NCBI RefSeq assembly: GCF_035594035.1
Contig: NZ_CP141588.1
Location: forward strand, 2,758,501-2,822,500
DNA: 64,000 nucleotides
Source of the DNA: Sphingomonas sp. LY54
Lineage (GTDB): Bacteria; Pseudomonadota; Alphaproteobacteria; Sphingomonadales; Sphingomonadaceae
Direction of reading: 5' to 3'
Shown here: piece after piece, positions 35,490 through 43,600 of the stretch
Numbering within the stretch: position 1 is the first letter of the stretch
Layout: every line of letters starts with the position of its first letter
The notes under the pieces: generated by a model
Seen by the model: the letters and a program-made list of their open reading frames with translations, nothing else
Told to the model about the DNA's origin: nothing
Database searches by the model: none
Position numbers and translations under genes: made by a program

Positions 35490-36226
35490 AGCTGTCGCTC
35501 GAAGGCAAGCGTGCCTTGGTCACCGGCGCATCGTCCGGCCTCGGCGCGCATTTTGCGAGGGTCCTGGCCGAGGCGGGGGCCGAAGTCGTGCTGGCAGCGC
35601 GCAACGTCGCCAGGCTCGAAGCGCTCGCCGCGACTATCGGGCCGGCCGCCAGCCAAGTCGCGCTCGACGTCCGCGATCCGGCCTCGGTCGCGGACGCCAT
35701 CGCGCAAGCCGGGCCGATCGACGTGCTGGTCAACAATGCCGGCGTCACCACGACCGCCCCCGCGCTCGACCAGAGCGAGGATGACTGGGCGAGCGTGGTC
35801 GGCACCAATCTGGAAGGCGGCTATCGCGTTGCGGTCGCCGCCGCGCGGGCGATGCGCGAAGGCGGTCGCGGCGGATCGATCGTCAACATCGCCTCGATCC
35901 TGGGGCTCCGGCAGGGCGGGCAGGTCACGCCCTACGCCGTGTCCAAGGCGGGCGTCATCCAGATGACCAAGCAGCTCGCGCTCGAGCTGGCGCGCTACGA
36001 CATCCGGGTGAATGCGATCGCGCCGGGCTATATCGAGACCGACCTCAACCGCGATTTTTTCGCCAGTCCGGCCGGGGAGGCGCTGGTAAAGCGTATTCCG
36101 CAGCGCCGGCTCGGTCAGCTCGCCGACCTCGACGCGCCCTTGCTCCTACTCGCGTCGTCGGCCTCTGCCTTCATGACCGGCAGCGTGATCGTCGTCGACG
36201 GCGGCCACATGGTGAGCTCGCTCTAG
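35486..36226 (+). CDS. Short-chain dehydrogenase/reductase
   Basis: 246 residues from GTG 35486, which overlaps the ACAD stop (GTGA). Motifs: TGASSGLGAHFARVL (11-25), an Arg after beta 2 (LAARNVARLEAL, suggesting NADP), NNAGVTTTAPAL, SILGLRQGG with the catalytic Ser, YAVSKAGVIQMTKQLA and SVIVVDGGHMVSSL. It is the last gene of the cupin-MDR-ACAD-SDR operon and converges with the dioxygenase gene. Confidence 0.9.
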   Translation: MKLSLEGKRALVTGASSGLGAHFARVLAEAGAEVVLAARNVARLEALAATIGPAASQVALDVRDPASVADAIAQAGPIDVLVNNAGVTTTAPALDQSEDDWASVVGTNLEGGYRVAVAAARAMREGGRGGSIVNIASILGLRQGGQVTPYAVSKAGVIQMTKQLALELARYDIRVNAIAPGYIETDLNRDFFASPAGEALVKRIPQRRLGQLADLDAPLLLLASSASAFMTGSVIVVDGGHMVSSL

Positions 36227-36240
36227 GCACGCTTTAGTTC

Positions 36241-37146
36241 CTACGGCGTGAGCAGGCGGCCGGTCGGCTGATCGCCCGCCAAAGTGGTCCGCTGCACGAC
36301 CCGCGTCTCGGCATAGGGAAAGCCGAACGCCGCATGCATGGTGCGGCGATTGTCCCACAGCACGAGGTCGTTCACCGCCCAATGGTGCCGGTAGCAGAAA
36401 CGTGGCTCGACCGCGTGGCGCACCACTTCCTCATAGATTCGATCGCCCTCGGTCCGGTCCATGCCCCAGACCCCGTCATAGCCGAGCGGGCTGAGGAGCA
36501 GCGCCTTGGCGCCCGACACCGGATGCTCGATCGCCATCGGCTGGAGGACCGGTGGAAAGGGCTGGTGATCGACGACCGGCATCGGGTCGTCCGTGCTTAC
36601 GGCGTCCAGGTGGATCTCGGGCCAGCCCCAAAGCCGCTCGGGAAAGTCGCGCCAGACCTGGACCGTCGCATGGCTATCGCAGAACGCCTTCAGGTTGGCG
36701 GGCAGGGCCGCATAGGCCGCCTGCGTATCGGTCCACAATGTGTCGCCGCCATGGGCGGGCGGCTGGATCATCCGCAGCATTCCGCCCTGCGAGATGGACG
36801 GCGTATAGGCGCCGTCCTGGTGCAGGAAGAGGAAGCCGGCGCGCAATTCGCCGTCGACGCGCATCGGCGGACCCTTCTTGTCGCCCTCGCCGCCGAGCAC
36901 GATCAGGTCCGGATTGTCGGCGACGCGCAGCGACTCGATCACATGCTCCTGCAATGCGCCGAAGATGCGCGACAGGCGGACGTGGGTCGCGGCGTCGGTG
37001 CCGACGCGCCGGAACAACAGCACGCCATGCTCAATCCAGAGCGCGCGCAGCCTGTCCTCGTCCGCCCCGCCAATCCGTGCGGAATCGAGTCCGACGATCT
37101 CGACGCCGATATGGGCCAACGGTGCGACCGTGAAAGTGCTCTGCAT
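36241..37146 (-). CDS. TauD/TfdA-family 2-oxoglutarate-dependent dioxygenase
   Basis: 301 residues. The iron-binding facial triad is visible: His109 and Asp111 in FLFLHQDGAYTP and His271 in NRRTMHAAFG, with arginines 11-15 residues later (RVVQR) for 2-oxoglutarate. The family hydroxylates unactivated carbons, often releasing sulfite or a phenol from its substrate. GGGAGGA upstream places the start at 37146 or 37149. It diverges from the kinase gene across a region with two GGTACC sites. In this cluster it may introduce the hydroxyl group that the kinase later phosphorylates; this is inference. Confidence 0.9.
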   Translation of the reverse strand: MQSTFTVAPLAHIGVEIVGLDSARIGGADEDRLRALWIEHGVLLFRRVGTDAATHVRLSRIFGALQEHVIESLRVADNPDLIVLGGEGDKKGPPMRVDGELRAGFLFLHQDGAYTPSISQGGMLRMIQPPAHGGDTLWTDTQAAYAALPANLKAFCDSHATVQVWRDFPERLWGWPEIHLDAVSTDDPMPVVDHQPFPPVLQPMAIEHPVSGAKALLLSPLGYDGVWGMDRTEGDRIYEEVVRHAVEPRFCYRHHWAVNDLVLWDNRRTMHAAFGFPYAETRVVQRTTLAGDQPTGRLLTP

Positions 37147-37165
37147 CATTCCTCCCACGCACGCC

Positions 37166-37199
37166 TTGCGGTACCATTTATATAATGTAGGTACCGGTC
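37166..37199. promoter_or_regulatory. Paired GGTACC operators in divergent promoter region
   Basis: Two GGTACC cores (37170-37175 and 37190-37195) are centred 20 bp apart, about two helical turns, and enclose TATAAT (37181-37186). The region lies between the divergent dioxygenase and kinase genes, only 60 bases apart, so a dimer pair could silence both. A -35 for TATAAT is not obvious on the plus strand. Confidence 0.65.
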
Positions 37200-37206
37200 A
37201 AATCGG

Positions 37207-38334
37207 ATGAGCGTCAAGGGATCGACTGATCATGGCCAAATGTTGCGGGACGAGGTCGAGGTGACCCTGGGTAGCGATCCCAATAGTGGTACCACGGCGG
37301 TGCGGGCTGCGCATGCATTTGACGAGCGTGCGCTGGCCGCGTGGATGGCATGCAACGTCGATGGCTTTGGCGGGCCGATGCGGGTCGAACAGTTCAAGGG
37401 GGGGCAGTCCAACCCGACCTACAAGCTCGTGACGCCGGGACGGAGCTACGTCCTGCGCCGCAAGCCGCCCGGTACGTTGCTGAAGGGCGCGCACGCGATC
37501 GAGCGCGAGGCGCGGGTGTTGCAGGCGCTGGCCAAGGCGGACTTTCCGGTCGCGCGGGTCCATGCCTTGTGCACCGACGAGGATGTGATCGGCACCTGGT
37601 TCTATGTCATGGACATGGTCGAGGGCCGCATCTTCTGGGACGCGACCTTCTCCGCCGTGCCGCGGGACGAGCGCGCAGCCTATTTCGACGCGATGAACGC
37701 GACGATCGCCGCGCTGCACGCGATCGAGCCGCAAGCGGTCGGGCTCGGTGATTACGGCCGCCCCGGCAATTATTTCGCGCGCCAGGTGGCGCGCTGGTCG
37801 AAGCAATATCTGGAGGACGAGGAAGCGGGCCGCGATCCGGCGATGGACCGGCTGGTCGAATGGCTGCCCACGCACCTCCCGGTCGGAGACGAGGTCGCGA
37901 TCGTCCATGGCGATTTCCGCTGCGACAACATGATCTTCCACCCGATCGAGCCCAAGGTGCTGGCCGTGCTCGACTGGGAATTGTCGACGCTCGGCCATCC
38001 GCTCGCCGATTTCACCTATCACAGCATGATGTACCACATGCCGCCGGACATCGTGGCGGGGCTGTTCGGCGCCGACCTGGCCGAACTGGGGCTGCCGTCG
38101 GAAGAGGATTATGTACGGGCTTATTGCGCGCGGACCGGTCGCTCCGAGGTTCCCCGACCGCTCTACCTCTTCTGCATCGTCTTCAACCTGTTTCGGCTTG
38201 CCGCCATCTTCCACGGCATCAAGGGCAGGGTGGCGCGCGGCACCGCCGCTTCCGCCCATGCGAAAGAACGGGCCGCCCACTTCCCCCGCCTCGCCGCGCT
38301 GGCGTGGGAGCGGGCTGGATGGATTGGCTGCTAA
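37207..38334 (+). CDS. Phosphotransferase, ACAD10/11-type kinase (APH fold)
   Basis: 375 residues as read from ATG 37207. From about residue 60 it follows the kinase domain of ACAD10/11: FKGGQSNPTYKL, YVLRRKPPGTLLKGAHAIERE, VIGTWFYVMDMVEGRIFWD, GNYFARQVARWSKQY, catalytic loop VHGDFRCDNMIF (about 233-244) and LDWELSTLGHPLADF. Such kinases phosphorylate the 4-hydroxyl of acyl-CoAs before elimination. The N-terminal ~30 residues are atypical and include a GGTACC palindrome (37286-37295), so a downstream start such as GTG 37300 is possible. The partner dehydrogenase is at 34305. Confidence 0.88.
   Translation: MSVKGSTDHGQMLRDEVEVTLGSDPNSGTTAVRAAHAFDERALAAWMACNVDGFGGPMRVEQFKGGQSNPTYKLVTPGRSYVLRRKPPGTLLKGAHAIEREARVLQALAKADFPVARVHALCTDEDVIGTWFYVMDMVEGRIFWDATFSAVPRDERAAYFDAMNATIAALHAIEPQAVGLGDYGRPGNYFARQVARWSKQYLEDEEAGRDPAMDRLVEWLPTHLPVGDEVAIVHGDFRCDNMIFHPIEPKVLAVLDWELSTLGHPLADFTYHSMMYHMPPDIVAGLFGADLAELGLPSEEDYVRAYCARTGRSEVPRPLYLFCIVFNLFRLAAIFHGIKGRVARGTAASAHAKERAAHFPRLAALAWERAGWIGC
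37286..37295 (+). promoter_or_regulatory. GGTACC palindrome inside the annotated kinase 5' end
   Basis: GTGGTACCAC is a perfect 10-bp palindrome with the GGTACC core at 37288-37293, 5 bases before an in-frame GTG (37300) that would give a more typical kinase N-terminus. It may be a third operator of this promoter region, or chance. Confidence 0.35.
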
Positions 38335-38455
38335 TGGCGCGCTCGACATTATGAACATGGGCATTCCGATCATTCGGAAATTTCCATTGAACGCGGTCGT
38401 CGAGGTCTGGTTTGCGCCAATTGCAGCCATTCAGGCCGCTGTCGCAGGCGTCGGG

Positions 38456-38513
38456 AAGCGGACGTTCGTTCAGGCGTGCGAGTTATGTCCGCTTACGACC
38501 CTTTGCGGACATT
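38456..38513. repeat. Small palindromic element (GCGGAC/GTCCGC)
   Basis: GCGGAC at 38458-38463, GTCCGC at 38487-38492 and GCGGAC at 38505-38510 can pair as alternative hairpins. A similar unit, TGTCCGCTT-N-GCGGACATT, is in my memory a frequent intergenic repeat of alphaproteobacteria whose chance translation reads MSAYDPLRTL-like. Copy number in the genome would decide this. Confidence 0.4.
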
Positions 38514-38550
38514 GATGAAATCAGTATCTACCCTCGAAAGGGGGCTGGAT

Positions 38551-39133
38551 GTGGGTTTGTTGCGGAAAATTACGGCGCTCGTAGACAAGGACGTCGCGGC
38601 CAACTCCAAGCCCATCTCAATCATCGGCACGGCCATCCCATTCGTGCCGTTCATGATCTTTGTCGATGGCCCACCCGCTGACAGCTACCCCGTGCTAGGT
38701 GGGCTGGCGCTGGCTGCCAGCATCTGCTGGGGCTTGTTCGTGATGTGGCGTTATCTTCGCCATCTCCAGCCTAAGCTTGCGGGTCCACGCAAGGCTCTTG
38801 GCTCTGCCAGGCTCTGGCTGCTGATCGTCGGCGCCGTGCTGTTTCATCCTTCTGTTGGCGGCAGGCGACATCTGGCTGTCGAACAAGATCGGGTGGCCGG
38901 AGGCCTACGGTTTCGATTGCCAAGGGCGCGGCTGCTTCCTCCAAGACCTGGCGCATAGTCCAAGGTTGCTACGGGGCGGGAGCGTTTACGAACTCGGTTT
39001 GTTCGCCCTGATGTGGTTGCTCCCTACATTCATAGTTGCTGCGCTCATCTACCGCCTCGTCAAACGTCGCAGTCGTCGACTAAGCTCGATCGCGCAGGCC
39101 TTCACTAGGCGCAGTCTGATCCTGCCCTTTTAA
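38551..39133 (+). pseudogene. Three-helix membrane protein, frameshifted
   Basis: From GTG 38551 (AAGGGGG upstream) the frame reads a plausible membrane protein: a helix at about 14-33 (ISIIGTAIPFVPFMIFVDG), another near 45-60 (LGGLALAASICWGLFVMW), and the start of a third (RLWLLIVGAVLF). At the T3 run 38842-38844 one surplus base moves the frame; reading on in the other frame gives ILLLAAGDIWLSNKIGWPEAYG, then GRGCFLQDL, a final helix (ELGLFALMWLLPTFIVAALI) and a basic tail to 39133. The two halves fit well, so this is one gene with a +1 frameshift. The family is not recognised; it converges with the DUF6894-like gene. Confidence 0.65.
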
Positions 39134-39361
39134 GTCGACGGCATGGGCAAAGGTCACGGTGAAGAGGTAATTCCGGTTCTCGTCTTCGACCTCGATGAAC
39201 GAGCCCAGGTCCAACTCACCTAGCTGGATCTCAGCCGCCATTATGTCCCGCGCGCCCGCTAAGGCCTTCTCGCGTGCGGCCGAGGCATCCGGAAGGTCGG
39301 AGCCCTCTTCATCCTCGACGAAGCCGTTACCATTGCAAACGTGAAGATAGAACCGGGGCAT
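39080..39361 (-). CDS. DUF6894-like small protein
   Basis: 93 residues. It starts MPRFYLHVCNGNGFVEDEEG and continues DLPDASAAREKALAGARDIMA, ending with a VEDENRNYLFTVTF strand; this matches my memory of the small DUF6894 proteins common in sphingomonads and rhizobia, whose role is unknown. The 3' end overlaps the frameshifted membrane-protein gene on the other strand by about 50 bases. No signal peptide. Confidence 0.75.
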   Translation of the reverse strand: MPRFYLHVCNGNGFVEDEEGSDLPDASAAREKALAGARDIMAAEIQLGELDLGSFIEVEDENRNYLFTVTFAHAVDLKGQDQTAPSEGLRDRA

Positions 39362-39494
39362 TGCACCTCAAAGCGTCAGCCTCAACGGGGTTCCAGCAGC
39401 TTATGAAGCAGCTGCGCCGCTGTCCCACAAGGAGAGGAAGGAGTAAGCCGGTCATGGCCCCGCCGCCTTGCCGATAGGAGGTGAAGGAGGTAAT

Positions 39495-39509
39495 ATGGGC
39501 ACCGGCTGA
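39495..39509 (+). other. Four-codon open frame behind a perfect ribosome site
   Basis: AAGGAGGT at 39484-39491 is ideally placed before ATG GGC ACC GGC TGA. The cupredoxin start lies 22 bases after this stop and has a weaker site of its own. It may be a minimal leader that loads ribosomes for the downstream gene, or coincidence. Confidence 0.3.
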
Positions 39510-39530
39510 AACGGGTCACGGAGACCGCTG

Positions 39531-39902
39531 ATGCCCCACTTTCTGCTCCCCATCCTCGCGCTAGCGGCCGGCTCTGGGACGGCCGATTCCGCGACGGTCC
39601 CGGTCGCGCTTGCCAGCTTCCGCTTCGAGCCGAGCACCATCCACCTCAAAGCGGGTAAGCCGGTGACACTCCGCCTCGTCAACAGCAGCTCTTCCGGGCA
39701 CGATTTTACCGCGCCGGCCTTCTTCGCGGCAGCCCGCGTTGCCCCGGACGACGCCCGCTTTGTCCACGATGGTTCGGTCACGCTCCGAGGAGGCGAGACG
39801 CGAGACGTTCACCTCACGCCGGCAATCGGCCGCTACAAGCTCAAGTGCTCGCATTTCCTGCATAAGACCATGGGGATGGCCGGCACCATCGTTGTCGAAT
39901 GA
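39531..39902 (+). CDS. Cupredoxin (plastocyanin-like copper protein), periplasmic
   Basis: 123 residues. The N-terminus is a short signal peptide (about 1-20). The copper ligands are visible: His57 in SSSGHDFTAP and the C-terminal loop with Cys106, His111 and Met116 (CSHFLHKTMGM), the same Cys+5 His, +10 Met spacing as plastocyanin-type domains. It is probably a type 1 copper electron carrier or copper-binding protein. It is preceded by a very strong ribosome site with a tiny frame. No oxidase gene is next to it. Confidence 0.82.
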   Translation: MPHFLLPILALAAGSGTADSATVPVALASFRFEPSTIHLKAGKPVTLRLVNSSSSGHDFTAPAFFAAARVAPDDARFVHDGSVTLRGGETRDVHLTPAIGRYKLKCSHFLHKTMGMAGTIVVE

Positions 39903-40301
39903 TGCTAGCCAAGGCGGCGCCTCCACGGTGCTGTCCGGACTGGGGAAGAACGCGCCACGAACGACGAGACGATCGCCGCGGCGTCTATCGCCCTACTGTG
40001 CGGGCCGAGTAATGGTTGTTCACCGTCCGTCCAGAGATGTTTCAAAGTTGGGGAAAAGTGGAACAGCAGTCTGGACTCAGCCACCAGCCTTCCCCACGCC
40101 CTGTGCCAACGAAGCGATGGTACAGCATGCGATCGAGCGCCGATCGTCGCCGCCGTGCGCATCGCGGAATTGAGCAATCAAGGCGACCACGAGGGTGTCG
40201 CGACCTGGAGGCGTATCGCTTTCACGGATCGAAGCGCTGGGCGGGGCGCATTGGAGTCCGCGCACTAGGTCCAACTCCCGGCAATGTAGGTCTTGCCATG
40301 G
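39903..40301 (+). other. Gene-poor stretch with a possible DUF6961-type remnant
   Basis: No intact gene. In one plus-strand frame, from about 40100 to the TAG at 40266-40268, the translation reads DRAPIVAAVRIAEL then GDHEGVATWRRIA, which resembles the C-terminal half of the small DUF6961-type proteins of sphingomonads; no start or N-terminal half is present. The resemblance is from memory and weak. Confidence 0.3.
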
Positions 40302-40526
40302 CTATCCGTGGACACCGACCTCCTGCTTTCCCCTGAACTCCAGCTGGACGAGCAAGTCCCTCAGTTTCTCGGCAACCTGGTCAGGCGTGCCGAGAACGTA
40401 GCTCGACGTATTTCCATCAGCCTCTACCACGTTGACCAGATATGACCCTCGCTGTCGGGGCCTAGCAACCCAGAGCGCTCGTTCACGATTGATGGCCCCA
40501 AGCTCAATACAACTCAATGCGCACAA
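40302..40526 (-). CDS. Hypothetical small protein
   Basis: 74 residues from a TTG. The centre (SYLVNVVEADGNTSSYVLG, then TPDQVAEKLRDLLVQLEF) looks like folded protein with a beta hairpin and an amphipathic helix, but there is no good ribosome site and no family recognised. It diverges from the RTX gene. It may be a remnant. Confidence 0.35.
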   Translation of the reverse strand: MCALSCIELGAINRERALWVARPRQRGSYLVNVVEADGNTSSYVLGTPDQVAEKLRDLLVQLEFRGKQEVGVHG

Positions 40527-40621
40527 GCGGTTAAGGCGCTCGGTCTAGGTCTTTAGGGCAATTGACTCCAATTCAAGACAGGGTCTTTTGCTCCCGCCAG
40601 CGCGCAATCCGGAGCAGGGTC

Positions 40622-43600
40622 ATGGCAGATCTCAACGGCGGACCGTTCGGCGACTTTCTCTTTGGCACCGATGAGGATGACAACATATTCGGCAACGGGG
40701 GCGACGACTTCCTGAACGGCCAGGGCGGCAATGACCGGATCGAAGGTGCCGACGGCGACGACACATTGCAGGGAGACGGGTTCGGCTTCTTCAGCCTGAA
40801 GGGCGCCGATACGCTGACCGGCGGCACCGGCAACGACGCCCTTGAATTTTCGGTCTTCGATGGCGACTCGACTGCACTGACGCTGGACGTCGTGACCGAT
40901 TTCGAGGGGGGCGGAGCTGACGGCGGCGACGTGCTGCAGCTGCGGAATTCGTTCTTCGTCACCGGTCCTCGCCTGAGCATTGGGGGGCTTGGCATCGCTC
41001 CGGTGACCGGGACCGCGCTCGGCGTGGCGGGTGACGGCGTGGCCGCGATCTTCTACGCCTTCGACGGCGGCAATACCCTCGTCTTCGGCGACAGCAATGA
41101 CGACGGCGCCTATGACGAAAACGACTTCACCGTACGCTTGACCGGTACGCACAGCCTGATCGCGTCCGACTTCGGCGACACCGACTTCGTGAGCGCCGGC
41201 ACCAACGGCGACGACGCTACCAACGGCACCGGGGGCGACGACAATATCTTCGGTGGGGCGGGCAACGACACGATCAACGCCCTCGACGGCTCCGATCGCG
41301 TCGATGGCGGCAGTGGCGACGACATCATCAAGGGCGGGGACGGCGACGACGCCGGTGATTTTCCGGGGGATGTTGCGCTGCTCGGTGGCGACGGCAACGA
41401 CCGCGTCAACGGGAATGCCGGGAACGACACCGCGGAGGGGGGCAATGGCAACGACGTCGTCGTTGGCGGCGATGGTGACGACATTGTTAGCGGGGGCGCG
41501 GACGATGATTCAGTATCGGGAGGTTGGGGTAACGACTTCGTCCTAGGCGGCGCTGGCAACGACGCTTTGGCCGGCGGTAACGGCGCCGACGCTCTGAACG
41601 GCGGCGACGGCGATGATGTGATCAATGGCGGGGCTGGTGACGACTCGCTGCTGGGCGACGACAGTTTCAATGGCTCGATCGGCGCCGACATTCTCACCGG
41701 CGGGGCCGGGAACGACCAGTTCAGCTGGTCGGTCGGCTCCAACCAGGAATCGACCACGCAATTCCAGGATCGGGTCACCGATTTCGAAGGAGCCGGCGTG
41801 GGCGGCGGGGACATCCTGTTCCTGCATCTGCCGTTCGATCACAATCGGCGGCTGACATTCCGGGGTCAGCTTGCCGCCATGCCGGCGCTGAACGCGGTCA
41901 TTCCCAACGGCAATGACGGACTGACCGACATATTCTTCGCCTTCTCAGGCGGCGACACGATCCTGTTTGGCGATTCCAACGATAACGGGCGTTTCGACGC
42001 CGACGATTTTACGGTGCGACTGGCCGGCCAGCGGACTCTCGTCCAATCCGACTTCGAGGCGACTGACTTCGTGATCGCCGGCACCAGTGGCAATAACACG
42101 CTCAACGGCACCGACGGCCCCGACACGATATTCGGACTGGGCGGCAACGACACGATCAACGGGCTCGGTGGCGCCGATAATCTGGACGGCGGCGCCGGCA
42201 ACGACGTGATCAATGGGGGCAACGGCAACGACGTCGTCACGGGCGGCACCGGCAACGACCTGCTGAACGGCGATGCCGGCAACGATCGGATCAATGGCGA
42301 TAACGCGAACGATGAGGTCAATGGCGGCTTCGGACGTGACAACCTGACCGGCGACGCTGGCAACGACGTCGTCGATGGCGGTGGCGACAGCGACAATGTT
42401 TCCGGGGGTTCCGGCAATGACATCGTTCGCGGCGGCACCGGCAACGATAATGTCGATGGCGATCGAGGCAGCGACCTTCTGCTCGGCGGCGACGGCCGGG
42501 ATATCCTCAATGGCGGCGACGATAATGACGACGATGTCCTGCGCGGCGAGGAAGGAGATGACATTCTCGAAGGAGGCGACAGCGATGACAGTCTTGGGGT
42601 CGACAGGTTGTTCGGCGGTGCCGGCGACGACGAGCTTACCGGTTATGCGGGTACGGACATCAAGGAAGGTGGGACCGGGAACGACATTTTCCGGTTCTTC
42701 CAAGGTTCCTTCAGTCCGGACTCGATCCTCCTGCGACCCGATACCGTCAACGATTTCGAGGGCGCCGGCGTGGCGGGTGGCGATGCGATCGATTACGAAC
42801 AGGCAGGTCCCATCCTGTGGCGCGGTCAGCAGAATATCGGCCTGACGATCGGGGCGGTTTTGCCGGGAGCCAGGAATGGCCTTCACGATCTCATGTACAC
42901 GTTCAAGAATGGGAACACGTGGCTGATCGGCGACACCAATGACGATGGACGGCTCGACCATCAGGACAGCGCGATCAAGTTTCTCGGTATCCGGAATTTC
43001 AATGAGGCCGACTTCACGCAATCCGCAGGGTTCGTGACCGTCGGCACCGAGGGCGACGATATGATCGACGGCACGGATGGCGATGACAAGATCTTTGCCC
43101 TGGGTGGCGAGGACCAGGTCTTCGGCAACGGTGGTGACGACGAATTACACGGAGGCGCCGGCGACGATCTGCTCGACAGCGGCGCCGGTTTTGACGACCT
43201 GTTCGGCGAGGCTGGCAAAGACACGCTCGTCATCCGTGAGTTCGGCGGGTTCTTCGCGGGGGGAGCGTCGGGCGGGCTTGGCGACGACGTCATCTTCGGA
43301 AGCGAAGTCCCCTTCAGCTTCGTCAGGCTGAACGGCGACGAAGGAAATGACGAGATCCACGCCGGCGCTGGAGGCGCGGTCATGCTCGGCGGGACGGGCG
43401 CCGATCGGATCATCGGCGGGATCGGCGACGACGCCATGAACGGCGGGCCTGACGGCTTCACTTTGGATGGGGAGCAGGATCTGTTCGTTTTCGGGGCCAC
43501 TTGGGGATCGGATAATATCGCCGACTTCGAAGACGGGATCGACCTCATGGATTTCGGCGGAAGCGGTTTTGCCTTCGCCGATCTGAATATCGAGGATGCC

